Position numbers and translations under genes: made by a program. From NCBI RefSeq assembly GCF_019131995.1, contig NZ_JAHONA010000004.1, positions 62,001 through 126,000 on the forward strand: a stretch of 64,000 nt of DNA, written 5' to 3'. The notes under the pieces are model-generated. The model saw nothing but the letters and a program-made list of their open reading frames with translations. It did no database searches and was not told where the DNA came from. Positions 24,731-34,350 of the stretch are shown one piece after another. Positions within the stretch are counted from its first letter, which is position 1. Each line of letters begins with the position of its first letter. The stretch is from Collinsella aerofaciens. GTDB lineage: Bacteria; Actinomycetota; Coriobacteriia; Coriobacteriales; Coriobacteriaceae.

Positions 24731-27412
24731 CTAGCCCTCGAGCAGGTCCTCGATAAAGCCGACGCGGTAGTTTTTGAAGATGACCTCGCCGCCGTCTTGC
24801 GTGGCGTCCAGATCGACATCGCCCATGATGCCAAAATCGTGGTCGCCATCCTCGTCGGCAAAGATCTGGTGCACGTGCCATACGTGTGCGGTCTTCTCGT
24901 CGGACTCGTCAATGGAAAACATCGCGGCGCTGCGGGCATCTCCGTCGGTGAGGATTTCCTCGTGCTGCTCGTGGTAAGCGTCGAGTGCTTTTTGCCAGCG
25001 GATCTCGCTCATGCCCCAGTCGTCGTCGAGCTCGCCTAGGTCGCGAACGTGCTCGCGGGCGGCAAGGGTCACGCGGCGGAAGAGCGCGTTGCGCACCAAT
25101 AGCGTGCAGCCGCGACGGTCCGCCACGACCTCGTCGATGCCCTGCGGCGGCGCGGCGTCGAGTGCAGCGGGGTTGCCGGCGTTCTCCCACTCGTCCACCA
25201 GGCTCGAGTCCACCGAACGCACCACAAAGCCCAGCCACGAGATGATGTCGCGCAGGCGCTCGTCGCGCTTCTCGATCGGTACGGTGCGATCGAGGGAACG
25301 GTAGGCCTCTGCCAGGTAGCGCAGCAAAATGCCCTCGGAGCGGGCGATGCCGAGCTTTTGAATGTAGCCCTTAAAATCGCTCGTGCTTTCCAGCATATCG
25401 CGCAGAACGCTCTTGGGAGAGAGCTGATAGTCGTTGGCCCAGGGCACTTCCTGGCAGTACTTGTCAAAAGCGGCGTCGAGCAAATCCTCGAGCGGCTTTT
25501 CGTACGTGACGTCTTGAATGCGCTCCAAGCGCTCCTCATATTCGACGCCGTCAGCCTTCATTTCTGCCATCGCGCGGTCGCGCGCGGCGCGCTCCTGTGC
25601 ACGCAGCACCTGTTTGGGATCCTCGAGCGTTGCCTCGACCATCGAGATCAGATCCATGGTATAGGTCTCACTCTCGGGGTCGAGCAGCTCCAACGCGGCA
25701 AGCAAGAACGGCGAGAGCGGCTGATCGAGCGCGAAGTCCTCGGGCAGATCGACCGTCAGCGCATAGTCGATGTCCGGCGCGGCGTCAGTCGGGGCGTCGG
25801 GCGCGGGCGGCACCTCGGTGCGAACGACGACGCCGGAATCGATGAGCGTGGCGAAGATTTCGTCGGCGCGAACCTCGAGCTTAGCCTTTTCCTCGGGAGT
25901 CTGCAGGCTCGTCTCGATGAGGTCGTGTACGCGGGTTCGGGCATCGCCGCCCTGCTCGACCACGCTAATCACCATGGAGTGCGTGATGCGCAGGCGCGGC
26001 TTGAGCGTCTCGGGCTGCGTCTCGATCAGGCGCTCAAAGGTCTGCTTGTTCCAGGTGACAAAGCCCTCGGGGGCCTTTTTCTTTTTAATCTTACGGAGTT
26101 TTTTGGGGTCGTCGCCCGCTTTGGCCATAAGCTTGGCGTTTTCGATCTCGTGCTCCGGCGCCTCGGCAATTACCATACCCTCGGTGTCAAAGCCCGAGCG
26201 GCCGGCGCGACCGGCAATCTGGTGGAACTCGCGGGCGCGCAGACGACGCATCTTGTAACCGTCGAACTTGGTGAGCGCGGTGAGCACCACGGTGTGGATG
26301 GGCACGTTGATGCCGACGCCGAGCGTGTCGGTGCCGCAGATGACGGGCAGCAGGCCCTGCTGCGCCAGGCGCTCAACCAGTAGGCGATAGCGCGGCAGCA
26401 TACCGGCGTGGTGCACGCCGACGCCGCAGCCGAGCAGGCGCTTGAGAATCTTGCCGAAGGCGGTGGAGAAACTCGTGCCTTTGGCAGCTTCCTTAATGGC
26501 CTCGCGCTGCTCCTTGCTAGCGATGCCAAAGTTGGCAAGCGACTGTGCCGTGGCAAGCGCGGCGTCCTGACTAAAGTGCACGATGTAGAGTGGGGCCTCT
26601 CCGCGGCGCATGGCGAGCTCGACGGTGCCCTCGAGGGAGGTCGTCACATAGTCGTAGCTCAGCGGAACAGGGCGCGGGGCGCCGACAACAAGGTCGCAAG
26701 CAGCGCCGGTGTGCTCCTCGAGCGAGGCGGCGATCGCGGTGACATCGCCGAGCGTGGCGCTCATGAGCATGAATTGCGTGTGAGGCAGGGCGAGCAGTGG
26801 CACCTGCCAGGCCCAACCGCGATCGGGGTCGGCAAAGTAGTGGAACTCGTCCATGGTGACGCAGCCAACATCGGCATCTTCGCCCTCGCGCAGTGCGTCG
26901 TTGGCAAGGATTTCTGCCGTGCAACAGATGACGGGCGCCTTGGTGTTGATGTGCGTGTCGCCGGTGATCATGCCGACGTTATCGCGGCCGAGCACCTGCA
27001 CAAGGTCGAAAAACTTCTCACTGACCAGAGCCTTGATAGGAGCCGTGTAGTAGCAGCGCTTGCCCTGCGCCATGCCCATAAAGAGCATTCCCAGCGCGAC
27101 GAGCGATTTACCCGATCCGGTCGGTGTTCCCAAAATGACATGGTCACCGGCGGCTAGATCCATGAGGGCCTCTTCCTGGTGGTCCCACAGCTCAATACCG
27201 CGATCGCTCGTCCATTCAAAGAAACGTTCGAAGGCCTGATCGGGCGTGAGCCACGGTTCGGGCTCACTGCCATCCTCGGGCTCCCACCAGGTGGGGGAGA
27301 GCGCGCCGAGCGAACCGAACTCGGCTTCGGTTCCCGTGCCGCCCGAGAATGAGCTGGCGGCTCCGGCGCCGGAAACGGTGCTGGCGGTGGTGTCTGTCGT
27401 GGTCTGTGCCAT
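24731..27412 (-). CDS. Ski2/Mtr4-like DEAD/DEAH-box helicase with DUF3516
   Basis: 893 aa. Walker A GTPTGSGKS at residues 95-103, motif II in VTMDEFHYF, motif III LMSATL, motif VI HQIAGRAGRSGFD. The C-terminal 400 residues match the DUF3516 extension found with actinobacterial Ski2-type helicases; Mtr4/Ski2 relatives unwind RNA for decay. Start ATG at 27412 (MAQTTTDTTAS), followed by a 45-residue low-complexity head. It converges on DUF2130 with a shared terminator. The third 123-bp repeat lies 122 bases upstream, in its promoter region. RNA processing is the family expectation; not shown here. Confidence 0.9.
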   Translation of the reverse strand: MAQTTTDTTASTVSGAGAASSFSGGTGTEAEFGSLGALSPTWWEPEDGSEPEPWLTPDQAFERFFEWTSDRGIELWDHQEEALMDLAAGDHVILGTPTGSGKSLVALGMLFMGMAQGKRCYYTAPIKALVSEKFFDLVQVLGRDNVGMITGDTHINTKAPVICCTAEILANDALREGEDADVGCVTMDEFHYFADPDRGWAWQVPLLALPHTQFMLMSATLGDVTAIAASLEEHTGAACDLVVGAPRPVPLSYDYVTTSLEGTVELAMRRGEAPLYIVHFSQDAALATAQSLANFGIASKEQREAIKEAAKGTSFSTAFGKILKRLLGCGVGVHHAGMLPRYRLLVERLAQQGLLPVICGTDTLGVGINVPIHTVVLTALTKFDGYKMRRLRAREFHQIAGRAGRSGFDTEGMVIAEAPEHEIENAKLMAKAGDDPKKLRKIKKKKAPEGFVTWNKQTFERLIETQPETLKPRLRITHSMVISVVEQGGDARTRVHDLIETSLQTPEEKAKLEVRADEIFATLIDSGVVVRTEVPPAPDAPTDAAPDIDYALTVDLPEDFALDQPLSPFLLAALELLDPESETYTMDLISMVEATLEDPKQVLRAQERAARDRAMAEMKADGVEYEERLERIQDVTYEKPLEDLLDAAFDKYCQEVPWANDYQLSPKSVLRDMLESTSDFKGYIQKLGIARSEGILLRYLAEAYRSLDRTVPIEKRDERLRDIISWLGFVVRSVDSSLVDEWENAGNPAALDAAPPQGIDEVVADRRGCTLLVRNALFRRVTLAAREHVRDLGELDDDWGMSEIRWQKALDAYHEQHEEILTDGDARSAAMFSIDESDEKTAHVWHVHQIFADEDGDHDFGIMGDVDLDATQDGGEVIFKNYRVGFIEDLLEG

Positions 27413-27533
27413 GTGGTTGCTTTCTCTCGCGTTTGTCCGCCAACTATTATGGCGTAGCGTCGCATCGATGCGTTCGCAGGCAAGAAAATGCAGGAAATGG
27501 GCGTTCTGCCCAGCCGTTTGGTGCAGTTGCCAG

Positions 27534-27656
27534 CTAAGTGAGTAGACTTTTTGCAATATCGCGAGCACATGGCTTTTGCGCAAGGGCTCTACCTGCGGTT
27601 TTAGTATTGGTTATGCGGGTTGTGCTTGGCTATTGCAAAAAAGTCTACTCACTTAG
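27534..27656. repeat. 123-bp palindromic element, copy 3
   Basis: Perfect 18-bp terminal repeats (CTAAGTGAGTAGACTTTT and complement), extendable through CAATA on both sides; interior ACCTGCGGTTTT is shared with copies 1 and 2. Unlike those, it does not touch a coding region: it lies between the 5' end of the helicase gene and the 3' end of trmB. Confidence 0.88.
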
Positions 27657-27711
27657 ATTTGAGGGTCGTTTGTTGGCGCCTATTCGCGCTTGTTTGCCGA
27701 CGTCGCGACCA

Positions 27712-28560
27712 TCAGAAGCCCCTAGGATCCTGCGGTAGGCGCTTCTTGCCCTTGCGGGCACGGTTTCTAAAGTTCTCGACGGCCTCTTCCATGCCCAGAG
27801 GCACATAGGCGAGCTCATCGAGGTTATCGGGCAGGTAGCAGGCTAGGCTTTGCTCCTGCGCGCGCCCCGCCGCGAGCTGTTCATCGCTGGGCTGCGCTCC
27901 AGGTGTGGCGCAAATGCCATAGACGGCGGCGCCCATCTCGCGCGTGCGGCGCTCGTACTCGGTCTCGGGATGCTCGGGATGGTCGCGGCGGACGTTGTCG
28001 CTTACCCAAAGCGTGTCGTAGCCGGCCGCGGTAAACTGCCCTAGGGCGTAGTCGCGCAATGGCTTGCTGTCGGTGCGCAGCGTGACGGTGGCGCCGACTG
28101 CAAAGAGCGGGCGGTAGAGCATCAGATGGTCGACATGGACGAGTCGTTTTTTAGCGTACTTGGCCTTGGGCTGCGGCGTGGGAAAGTTAATGGTGATGGC
28201 ATCGAGCTCGCCTGCGGCAAATAGCTGTGGCAGCGATGCCGCGCCTCGGGGCAGCACAAGCGCATTGGGCAGCTCCTGCTCGCAGATTTTCTGCGCGGCA
28301 TAGGCGATGCAGATGGGCTCCTGGTCCATACCGATAAAGAGGGTGTTTGGCTCGTGGGCCGCGCGCTCTACAAGGTACGTTCCCTTGCCGCAGCCAAGAT
28401 CCAGGTGAAGGTGTTCGAATGGCTTGCTGCCAACTGGCGCACAGGCTTCACGCCAATCTCCGGCATAGGCCTCGGGGTTCGTCTCAATCGCATCGGCGTA
28501 GCGCTCCAGGCGCTCCTCGAGCACAAAGTTCTTAGGCGTGCGAACGTGGACGGCTCCCAT
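27712..28560 (-). CDS. trmB: tRNA (guanine-N7-)-methyltransferase
   Basis: 282 aa, longer than the usual 210-240 because of N- and C-terminal extensions. SAM-binding LHLDLGCGKGTYLVERA, FIGMDQEPICIAYAA (acidic residue after strand 2), and the catalytic-region ITINFPTPQPKAKYAKKRLV, which corresponds to the NFPDPWPKxRHxKRR signature with small changes (P-T-P-Q in place of P-D-P-W). TRRE-like YERRTREMG follows. It methylates G46 in the tRNA variable loop. GAGCC(TC) context upstream is weak. Single gene between the helicase and a methyltransferase. Confidence 0.92.
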   Translation of the reverse strand: MGAVHVRTPKNFVLEERLERYADAIETNPEAYAGDWREACAPVGSKPFEHLHLDLGCGKGTYLVERAAHEPNTLFIGMDQEPICIAYAAQKICEQELPNALVLPRGAASLPQLFAAGELDAITINFPTPQPKAKYAKKRLVHVDHLMLYRPLFAVGATVTLRTDSKPLRDYALGQFTAAGYDTLWVSDNVRRDHPEHPETEYERRTREMGAAVYGICATPGAQPSDEQLAAGRAQEQSLACYLPDNLDELAYVPLGMEEAVENFRNRARKGKKRLPQDPRGF

Positions 28561-28679
28561 GAGGCTCCTTGGTCATAAATATGGAACGCATGGCTGCGCG
28601 TTCCGTCAATGGGTTGAAAAAAGGGTGGGCATAGTTTGCCCGAAAGACGCGGGGCAGCTCGGCGGCGAGTCGCCGGTGC

Positions 28680-29552
28680 TTACAGACGCTTGAGAATCAC
28701 ATAACGGTTGAGCTCGCCGCTGCGACCGTCGGCATGGAAGCGCTCAAGCTCGCGCACGGGGACCTCGCCGCTCTTGTAGAACGTACGGACGCCGCGCACC
28801 AGGTCGGTGATCTGCTGATCGTCAAAGTGATGGCAGTAGCGGTAGGCGTGGCGGTCGTTTTGCCAGCCAATGAGGTGGTCGCCGGCTTCAAACTGCGCGG
28901 AATCGTAACCCTCAAACGGCGGGGTGAGCTCGGCGCGGGCTTCGGCTCGAACGGCCTTGCGCGCCATGCGCTCGTCGTTCATAAACTCCCAAAAGCTGAT
29001 GGCGATGATGCCGCCCGGGCGCGTTTGCCGCACCAGGGCGTCGAGCACGCGTACGCGGTACTCGCACGACGGCACGTGGTGCATAAAGCCAAAGCAGACC
29101 GAGATATCGGCGAGCGGGGCGTCGAAAAGCACGTCGGGCGTCTCGGCGGGGTTGAGCTTCATAAGGGCGTCAAGCACGTCGAGTTCCTGGAAGTGCAGGT
29201 TGGGAATGCGCAGGGCGTGACCGCGTGCATCGATGGCCAGGTCCTGGCACGAGTCGACACCATAGAACTCGAAGGGGCAGTTGGCATCTGCCGAGGGGCT
29301 CGCGCCGTCGACGCCCTTGGCAGCCAGCGTGCCGCCGGCGGCAAAGTTCTCAAAGCGCATATTGCCGCAGGCAAGATCGAAGACGCGGACGAGATGCTCG
29401 ATCGTGGCGACGTCGAGCTGCCCGAGCGCGATATCCATGGTGCGCACCCAGCCGGGCCACGGGGCCTGGCGCGTATCGGAGAAGGAGGCGGAGTGCTCGC
29501 GATAGAACGTGTTGTTGAGCTGGATGAGCGATGAGGCGAAATCGCGGTTCAC
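28680..29552 (-). CDS. Class I SAM-dependent methyltransferase
   Basis: 290 aa from the GTG at 29552, chosen because GGAGGGAG lies about 9 bases before it. An N-terminal helical region (FYREHSASFSDTRQAPWPGW) is followed by the SAM motif RVFDLACGNMRF, FYGVDSCQDL, and VCFGFMHHVPS, with TRPGGIIAISFWEF later. The head sequence and motif order resemble the Trm9/ABH8-type tRNA wobble-uridine methyltransferase group, but I cannot confirm that. Interesting given elp3 3 kb away, since Elp3 makes the cm5U substrate of Trm9-type enzymes; the two are not in one operon. Confidence 0.82.
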   Translation of the reverse strand: MNRDFASSLIQLNNTFYREHSASFSDTRQAPWPGWVRTMDIALGQLDVATIEHLVRVFDLACGNMRFENFAAGGTLAAKGVDGASPSADANCPFEFYGVDSCQDLAIDARGHALRIPNLHFQELDVLDALMKLNPAETPDVLFDAPLADISVCFGFMHHVPSCEYRVRVLDALVRQTRPGGIIAISFWEFMNDERMARKAVRAEARAELTPPFEGYDSAQFEAGDHLIGWQNDRHAYRYCHHFDDQQITDLVRGVRTFYKSGEVPVRELERFHADGRSGELNRYVILKRL

Positions 29553-29819
29553 GGCGCGGAACTCCCTCCGTTGGCGGTGCGGAATAAACAGTACGACCAT
29601 ACTACCGTTAACGCTGCAACGGGGACAACCAAGCTACGGGTCATTGCTTTGTTTGGACACATTTCCGCAGCTCATATGCACCCGCAACCGCCGGTTGTCA
29701 AAAATCTCACTAGAATAGGTGGTATGCTTTTGGCGGTGGCGGATAGATTTTTAACTGTGCAAGGCGCCTTAAGAACAAAAACGGTCCGGCGGCACGGCTG
29801 GCATCACATAGGAGGAACC

Positions 29820-30542
29820 ATGAATGTAGAAACTGCGCAGCGGCTCGCCGACCTTCGTCGCAGCAAGGGTTTTAGCCAAGAAGGGCTGGCGCGAAAACTG
29901 GGACTTTCGCGCCAGGCGGTCAGCAAATGGGAGCGTGCGGAGAGCTCGCCCGATACCGAGAACTTGATCTCGCTTGCTAAGCTCTATGGCGTGAGCCTGG
30001 ACGAGCTGCTCAATCCGAGCGACGAGATCGAAGACGACATCGAGTTTGAGAACGAGGACCGCGCCCGTCAGCGCGAGGCCGAGGCGGCAGAGCGTGCTCG
30101 CACCCATGAGGCGGCGGCGCGCGCTACCGAGGCGGCAACGCAGGCGAGTAATGCTGCGGCCAAGGCGGCGCAAGCGGCAAGCTGGAGTGCGCAGGCCGCC
30201 AATGCCGCTACGGCGCAGGCGACGAGTGGCACCACGGTTGGCTCGACTCCGGTGAAGGGCCCGTTCCAGTCGTTCCCGTATTGGGCCGTGTGTTGGCTAC
30301 TGTTCTTTTTGCTGATGTTCCTGTTTGGTGCCGGTCCCTTTGCCGCGCTGATCTTCTTTACAATCCCCATCTATCACTGGGCGGCGCGTGCGCTCGATGG
30401 CGATTGGGCGCGCGGGGATATCCAGGTTGGTCCGGCGCCGGCGGTCGCTAGGACTAAGGGGGAGGAAGTTTTCACAGCGGTTGACGCTGACATGGCTGCC
30501 GCGACCACCGCTGAGTCGAGTGCAAAAGAAGGTGATGAATGA
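29820..30542 (+). CDS. XRE-family regulator with membrane-embedded C-terminus
   Basis: 240 aa. Residues 1-65 are a Cro/C1-type HTH (RLADLRRSKGFSQEGLARKL, SRQAVSKWERAESSPD). A charged then Ala-rich helix (about 75-140) links to two closely spaced membrane helices (YWAVCWLLFFLLMFLFGAGP, AALIFFTIPIYHWAA). So this is a membrane-tethered DNA-binding protein. GGAGGAACC precedes the ATG. The stop overlaps the start of the DUF4097 gene (ATGATGA), implying translational coupling: a one-component sensor pair at the membrane. Confidence 0.88.
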   Translation: MNVETAQRLADLRRSKGFSQEGLARKLGLSRQAVSKWERAESSPDTENLISLAKLYGVSLDELLNPSDEIEDDIEFENEDRARQREAEAAERARTHEAAARATEAATQASNAAAKAAQAASWSAQAANAATAQATSGTTVGSTPVKGPFQSFPYWAVCWLLFFLLMFLFGAGPFAALIFFTIPIYHWAARALDGDWARGDIQVGPAPAVARTKGEEVFTAVDADMAAATTAESSAKEGDE

Positions 30543-31441
30543 TGAAGCTCTCGCATGAGTCTAAGAGGCGCTTGGGCATTGGCATCGGAGCGTTTGTGCT
30601 CATCATCGGGCTTGTCTTTGGCACTTCGCGGACTTTGATTCATTTTGATGGACCGTGGGATCTCAACGATGTTGTATCCGGCTTGTCTGGTATGGACGAT
30701 GCGTTTGACGAGGACGATTCCTTGAATAGCGGTAACTATTCCGCTCGGCCTCAACAGCTTTCGAGCGAAACGTTTGATGCCGACGCGTTCACATCGCTTG
30801 ACTTGGACGTGACGTCGGGCACGGTCGAGGTCAAACACGTCTCCGGCGGGCCAGTGCGCGTGATTGAAAGCGGTCGCGTGGCAACGGGGACCGTTGCCTT
30901 CGATGCGGCAACCCAGAACCTGGCCGAAATCAAGGGCTCTACGCTCAAGATTCGCCAGTTCGATTGCGATGACGAGCGCGCCATTGACCGCACGGTTACC
31001 GTCGAACTGCCGCGCAAAGTTGCCGATAACATGGTGGGCATTACAGCGAATGTAGGATCGGGTGATCTGACGGTCGCGGGCATTGCGTGTCATGACCTCA
31101 ACCTGACTCTGGACTCGGGAGACGTTGAGTTTACGGGCACCGTGACCGATACCCTGAATGCCGAGGTCGGTTCGGGCGATGTGACGTTCGAGCTTTACCC
31201 GGCCCCCACGAAGTCGATGGACGTGAGTGTGGGCTCGGGCGATGTGGAGATGACGGTTCCGAACTCGACGGGCTTTAAGGCGAGCCTCACCTTGGGCAGC
31301 GGCGACTTCGAGAGCGATTTCCTTCCGCTTGGCTACGACGGCGAGACCATTTTGAATCTTGAATTCGATAACGGTGACAAGTCTGCCACGTATCGTTTTG
31401 AGGTCGGTTCGGGCGACATGTCGTTTGATTCGGAGTATTGA
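30539..31441 (+). CDS. DUF4097 beta-repeat protein with N-terminal membrane anchor
   Basis: 300 aa. One membrane helix near the N-terminus (IGIGAFVLIIGLVFG), then an outside domain with six repeats built on (V/L)-x-S-G-D (VGSGDLTV, VGSGDVTF, VGSGDVEM, LGSGDFES, VGSGDMSF, plus a degenerate LDSGDVEF), the beta-helix pattern of DUF4097 adhesin-like domains. DUF4097 proteins frequently follow XRE or PspC/LiaF-type genes in envelope-stress loci. It overlaps the XRE-membrane gene by 4 bases. Inferred: the envelope partner of that regulator. Confidence 0.85.
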   Translation: MMKLSHESKRRLGIGIGAFVLIIGLVFGTSRTLIHFDGPWDLNDVVSGLSGMDDAFDEDDSLNSGNYSARPQQLSSETFDADAFTSLDLDVTSGTVEVKHVSGGPVRVIESGRVATGTVAFDAATQNLAEIKGSTLKIRQFDCDDERAIDRTVTVELPRKVADNMVGITANVGSGDLTVAGIACHDLNLTLDSGDVEFTGTVTDTLNAEVGSGDVTFELYPAPTKSMDVSVGSGDVEMTVPNSTGFKASLTLGSGDFESDFLPLGYDGETILNLEFDNGDKSATYRFEVGSGDMSFDSEY

Positions 31442-31537
31442 GGCAGACGAAAGCCTAGGCGAAGATATAGACGCGCTGTTTGATGAAGGCGCCGAAGCCG
31501 AGATCGGCTCCGGCGCCTTTGCCTTTACAATGGGGGC

Positions 31538-33445
31538 ATGGAACAGATTATTTTGAACATACTCGAGGCCCTGCATCGCGGTGAGACCGTGGACGACAAG
31601 GCACTCGTCAAACTGATACATGCCGAGGCGCGCCGCGAGGGCGCCGACAAGCGCGACCTGGCCAAGCGTCGCCTGCTGCCGTTTTACCAGCGGGTGAAGC
31701 GCGAGGAACCGGCGCGTTGGGCTGGGTGGAATGTCGATGCCGAGCTGGAGCGTCAGCTGCTGCAGGTACTACGCATGAAGCCGCGCCGCACAGCTTCGGG
31801 CGTGGCGACGATTACTGTCATCACCAAGCCATGGCCGTGCTCGGGCGATTGCCTGTTTTGCCCTAACGACCTTCGCATGCCTAAAAGCTACCTGCATGCC
31901 GAGCCAGCGTGCGCCCGTGCGGAGCAAAACTGCTTCGATCCATATCTGCAGGTGAGCGCTCGCCTGACGGCGCTTTCACAGATGGGTCATGCGACCGACA
32001 AAAATGAGCTTATCGTTCTCGGTGGCACGTGGAGTGACTATCCGCAGGAGTATCAGACATGGTTTATGTCAGAGCTTTTCCGTGCGCTCAATGACGATGC
32101 CGTCGCCGGCGTGGCTGCCAACCCCATGTTGGCGCGTCCGGGCATCAGCCGTGCCGAGGCAGGGCGTCTACTCGATGACGCTCCTGCCGATGCCTTGCCG
32201 CCGGTGGTAACAGAACGCCGTGAGCGCTATCGGGCTGCCGGTATTGCGACCGACGAGGCCGAGCTTGCGAGCGGTGTTGCCGACGAGCAGGGGCGTGTGG
32301 ATGCTGCCGTGGGTGGCTATAACCGCGCGGTGCGTCGTCTGTACGGTCCCGGTACGCCGTGGGGCGAGGTCGCCGAGTGGCAGACGACCACGATGGAGGA
32401 GCTTGAACGTCAGCAGCGCATCAACGAGACGGCGAAGCATCGCGTGGTGGGGCTCGTTATCGAGACGCGCCCCGATGCCGTGACGCCACAGGCGCTCACG
32501 CTCATTCGTCGCCTGGGCTGCACCAAGATTCAGATGGGCATCCAAAGCCTTGACCAGCACCTGCTCGATATCAACGAGCGTCGCATTTCGGTGGCGCAGA
32601 TCGAGCGGGCGTTTTCGCTTGCACGTCTGTTTGGCTTTAAGATCCACGCGCATTTTATGCTCAACTTGCTGGGCGCCACACCCGAGGGGGACAAGCGCGA
32701 CTACGAGCACTTTATGACTGAGGGGGCCTTTATGCCCGACGAGGTCAAGGTCTACCCGTGTGCGCTCATCGAGGGCTCGCGTCTGGTGGGCTGCTACGAG
32801 CGCGGCGAGTGGCGCCCCTATACCGAGGAAGAACTGCTCGATGTGTTAGCCGACGACATCGTGGTGACGCCGGCGTTCTGCCGTATCAGTCGCATGATCC
32901 GCGATTTTAGTTCCGATGACATCATGGTGGGCAACAAGAAGCCCAACCTGCGTCAGCTCGTTGAGAACCGCCTGGCTGCTCGGGGTGACGGTGCGACGGT
33001 GCGCGAGATTCGCTATCGCGAGATCAGCACGGCGGGTACCGACTTGGATGAGCTATCTCTTGATGAGGATGTGGCGTACGAGACGCCTGTGACGAACGAG
33101 CGCTTTTTGCAGTGGGTGACGCCGCAGGGCAAGATTGCGGGCTTTTTGCGGCTGTCGCTTCCCGATCGCGCTTTTGTTGCCGCGCATGCGGATGAGTTGC
33201 CGACCAGGCCGGAGGAAGCGATGATTCGCGAGGTGCACGTCTATGGTATGGCGGCACGTGTGGGCGATCAGGGCCAGGCGGCTCAGCATCACGGTCTGGG
33301 GCGGTCGCTGGTGGAGCGTGCGTGCCATATTGCTCGTGACGCGGGGTATACGCACATCAACGTGATCAGCGCGATTGGCACGCGCGAGTACTATCGCCAT
33401 CTTGGATTTTATGACCATGGCCTCTATCTGCAAAAGGAGCTCTAG
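31538..33445 (+). CDS. elp3: Elp3-family radical SAM / acetyltransferase (tRNA U34 modification)
   Basis: 635 aa. Radical-SAM cysteines C101, C105 and C108 in KPWPCSGDCLFCPN; GLVIETRPD; TKIQMGIQSLDQHLLDINER; and a C-terminal GNAT domain (GLGRSLVERACHIA, INVISAIGTREYYRHLGF). In archaea and eukaryotes Elp3 makes 5-carboxymethyluridine at tRNA wobble position 34 from acetyl-CoA. Bacterial Elp3 is uncommon but has been studied in Dehalococcoides. No other Elongator subunits exist here, as expected for bacteria, where Elp3 acts alone. It is directly followed (no gap) by a spermidine-synthase-like gene. Confidence 0.93.
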   Translation: MEQIILNILEALHRGETVDDKALVKLIHAEARREGADKRDLAKRRLLPFYQRVKREEPARWAGWNVDAELERQLLQVLRMKPRRTASGVATITVITKPWPCSGDCLFCPNDLRMPKSYLHAEPACARAEQNCFDPYLQVSARLTALSQMGHATDKNELIVLGGTWSDYPQEYQTWFMSELFRALNDDAVAGVAANPMLARPGISRAEAGRLLDDAPADALPPVVTERRERYRAAGIATDEAELASGVADEQGRVDAAVGGYNRAVRRLYGPGTPWGEVAEWQTTTMEELERQQRINETAKHRVVGLVIETRPDAVTPQALTLIRRLGCTKIQMGIQSLDQHLLDINERRISVAQIERAFSLARLFGFKIHAHFMLNLLGATPEGDKRDYEHFMTEGAFMPDEVKVYPCALIEGSRLVGCYERGEWRPYTEEELLDVLADDIVVTPAFCRISRMIRDFSSDDIMVGNKKPNLRQLVENRLAARGDGATVREIRYREISTAGTDLDELSLDEDVAYETPVTNERFLQWVTPQGKIAGFLRLSLPDRAFVAAHADELPTRPEEAMIREVHVYGMAARVGDQGQAAQHHGLGRSLVERACHIARDAGYTHINVISAIGTREYYRHLGFYDHGLYLQKEL

Positions 33446-34324
33446 ATGAACAAGCCGAGTGTTTCTGCCGGCGTCGTTGCCGGCGTTGCTCTGGGAGCCG
33501 CGGCGCTTGGTGCGGCCGCCGTCGCTGTTCGTGCTGCCTGTCTGCAGGTTGCGCGAACCCGTAATGGGTTGGCGCGTGTGAAACGCGTGCACGATGAGAG
33601 CGGCGATGAGATTCGCGTGCTGGTGCAGGGCGGCGTCTACCAAAGCGCGAGTTACGTTGGCGAGCGTTGGGCTGAGCCCGTCTTTGCGTACTATCGTGCG
33701 TTTGACGACGTGTTTGAGGCCGAGGGTGCAATGCACGACGCTTATGGTCACGGCATCGACCGTATGCTCATGCTGGGTGGCGGCGGGTTTGCCTATCCCA
33801 AGTTTGCGCTGATGTCGCACGAGGGCTTGCGCATGGGCGTTATCGAGTATGACGGAGAGATTACGCGCCTGGCGCGCCGTTGGTTCTATCTGGACGAGCT
33901 GGAGCGCACGGTGGGCGACCGCTTGCGGGTGATTACTGCTGAGGCTCGCTCGTATCTGGGTGTGACGAGTGTGGGTCATCGTCGCTACGACGTGGTCGTG
34001 AGCGATTGCTTTGGCGGTGCCGAGCCCGTACGCGAGCTGGCGACCGTTGAGGCGTTGCGTCTAGTGCGGGGCAGCCTGAATGCCGGCGGCATCTACGTGG
34101 CCAATATCGTGAGCGCAAGCGAGGGGAGCGATGTGACGTTCCTGCGCGATTGCGCTGCCACGGCACTCGAGGTATTCGCCCACGCCTGGGTGGTCCCATG
34201 TGGCGATGCGGAGTTCGGCGGCGAGGAAAACTACCTGCTCATCGCCAGCGACGGCAACTACGCCTTTGCCGAAGCCGTGCCCTTCGACACCGACTTCCTC
34301 GGCACCGTCCTTCACGACAAATAA
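33446..34324 (+). CDS. Spermidine-synthase-like methyltransferase-fold protein
   Basis: 292 aa. An N-terminal hydrophobic segment (GVVAGVALGAAALGAAAVAV) that could anchor it in the membrane, then a Rossmann fold of the spermidine-synthase type: IDRMLMLGGGGFAYPKFAL, MGVIEYDGEIT, YDVVVSDCFGGAEPV. The signature Asp-based propylamine site (D-x-x-D-P) is not clear, so it may be a relative with another function. AAGGAGCTCTAG overlaps the end of elp3, so the two genes are one transcript. Confidence 0.78.
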   Translation: MNKPSVSAGVVAGVALGAAALGAAAVAVRAACLQVARTRNGLARVKRVHDESGDEIRVLVQGGVYQSASYVGERWAEPVFAYYRAFDDVFEAEGAMHDAYGHGIDRMLMLGGGGFAYPKFALMSHEGLRMGVIEYDGEITRLARRWFYLDELERTVGDRLRVITAEARSYLGVTSVGHRRYDVVVSDCFGGAEPVRELATVEALRLVRGSLNAGGIYVANIVSASEGSDVTFLRDCAATALEVFAHAWVVPCGDAEFGGEENYLLIASDGNYAFAEAVPFDTDFLGTVLHDK

Positions 34325-34350
34325 GTCTCCTCGTCCCAAAAAGACTGGTC

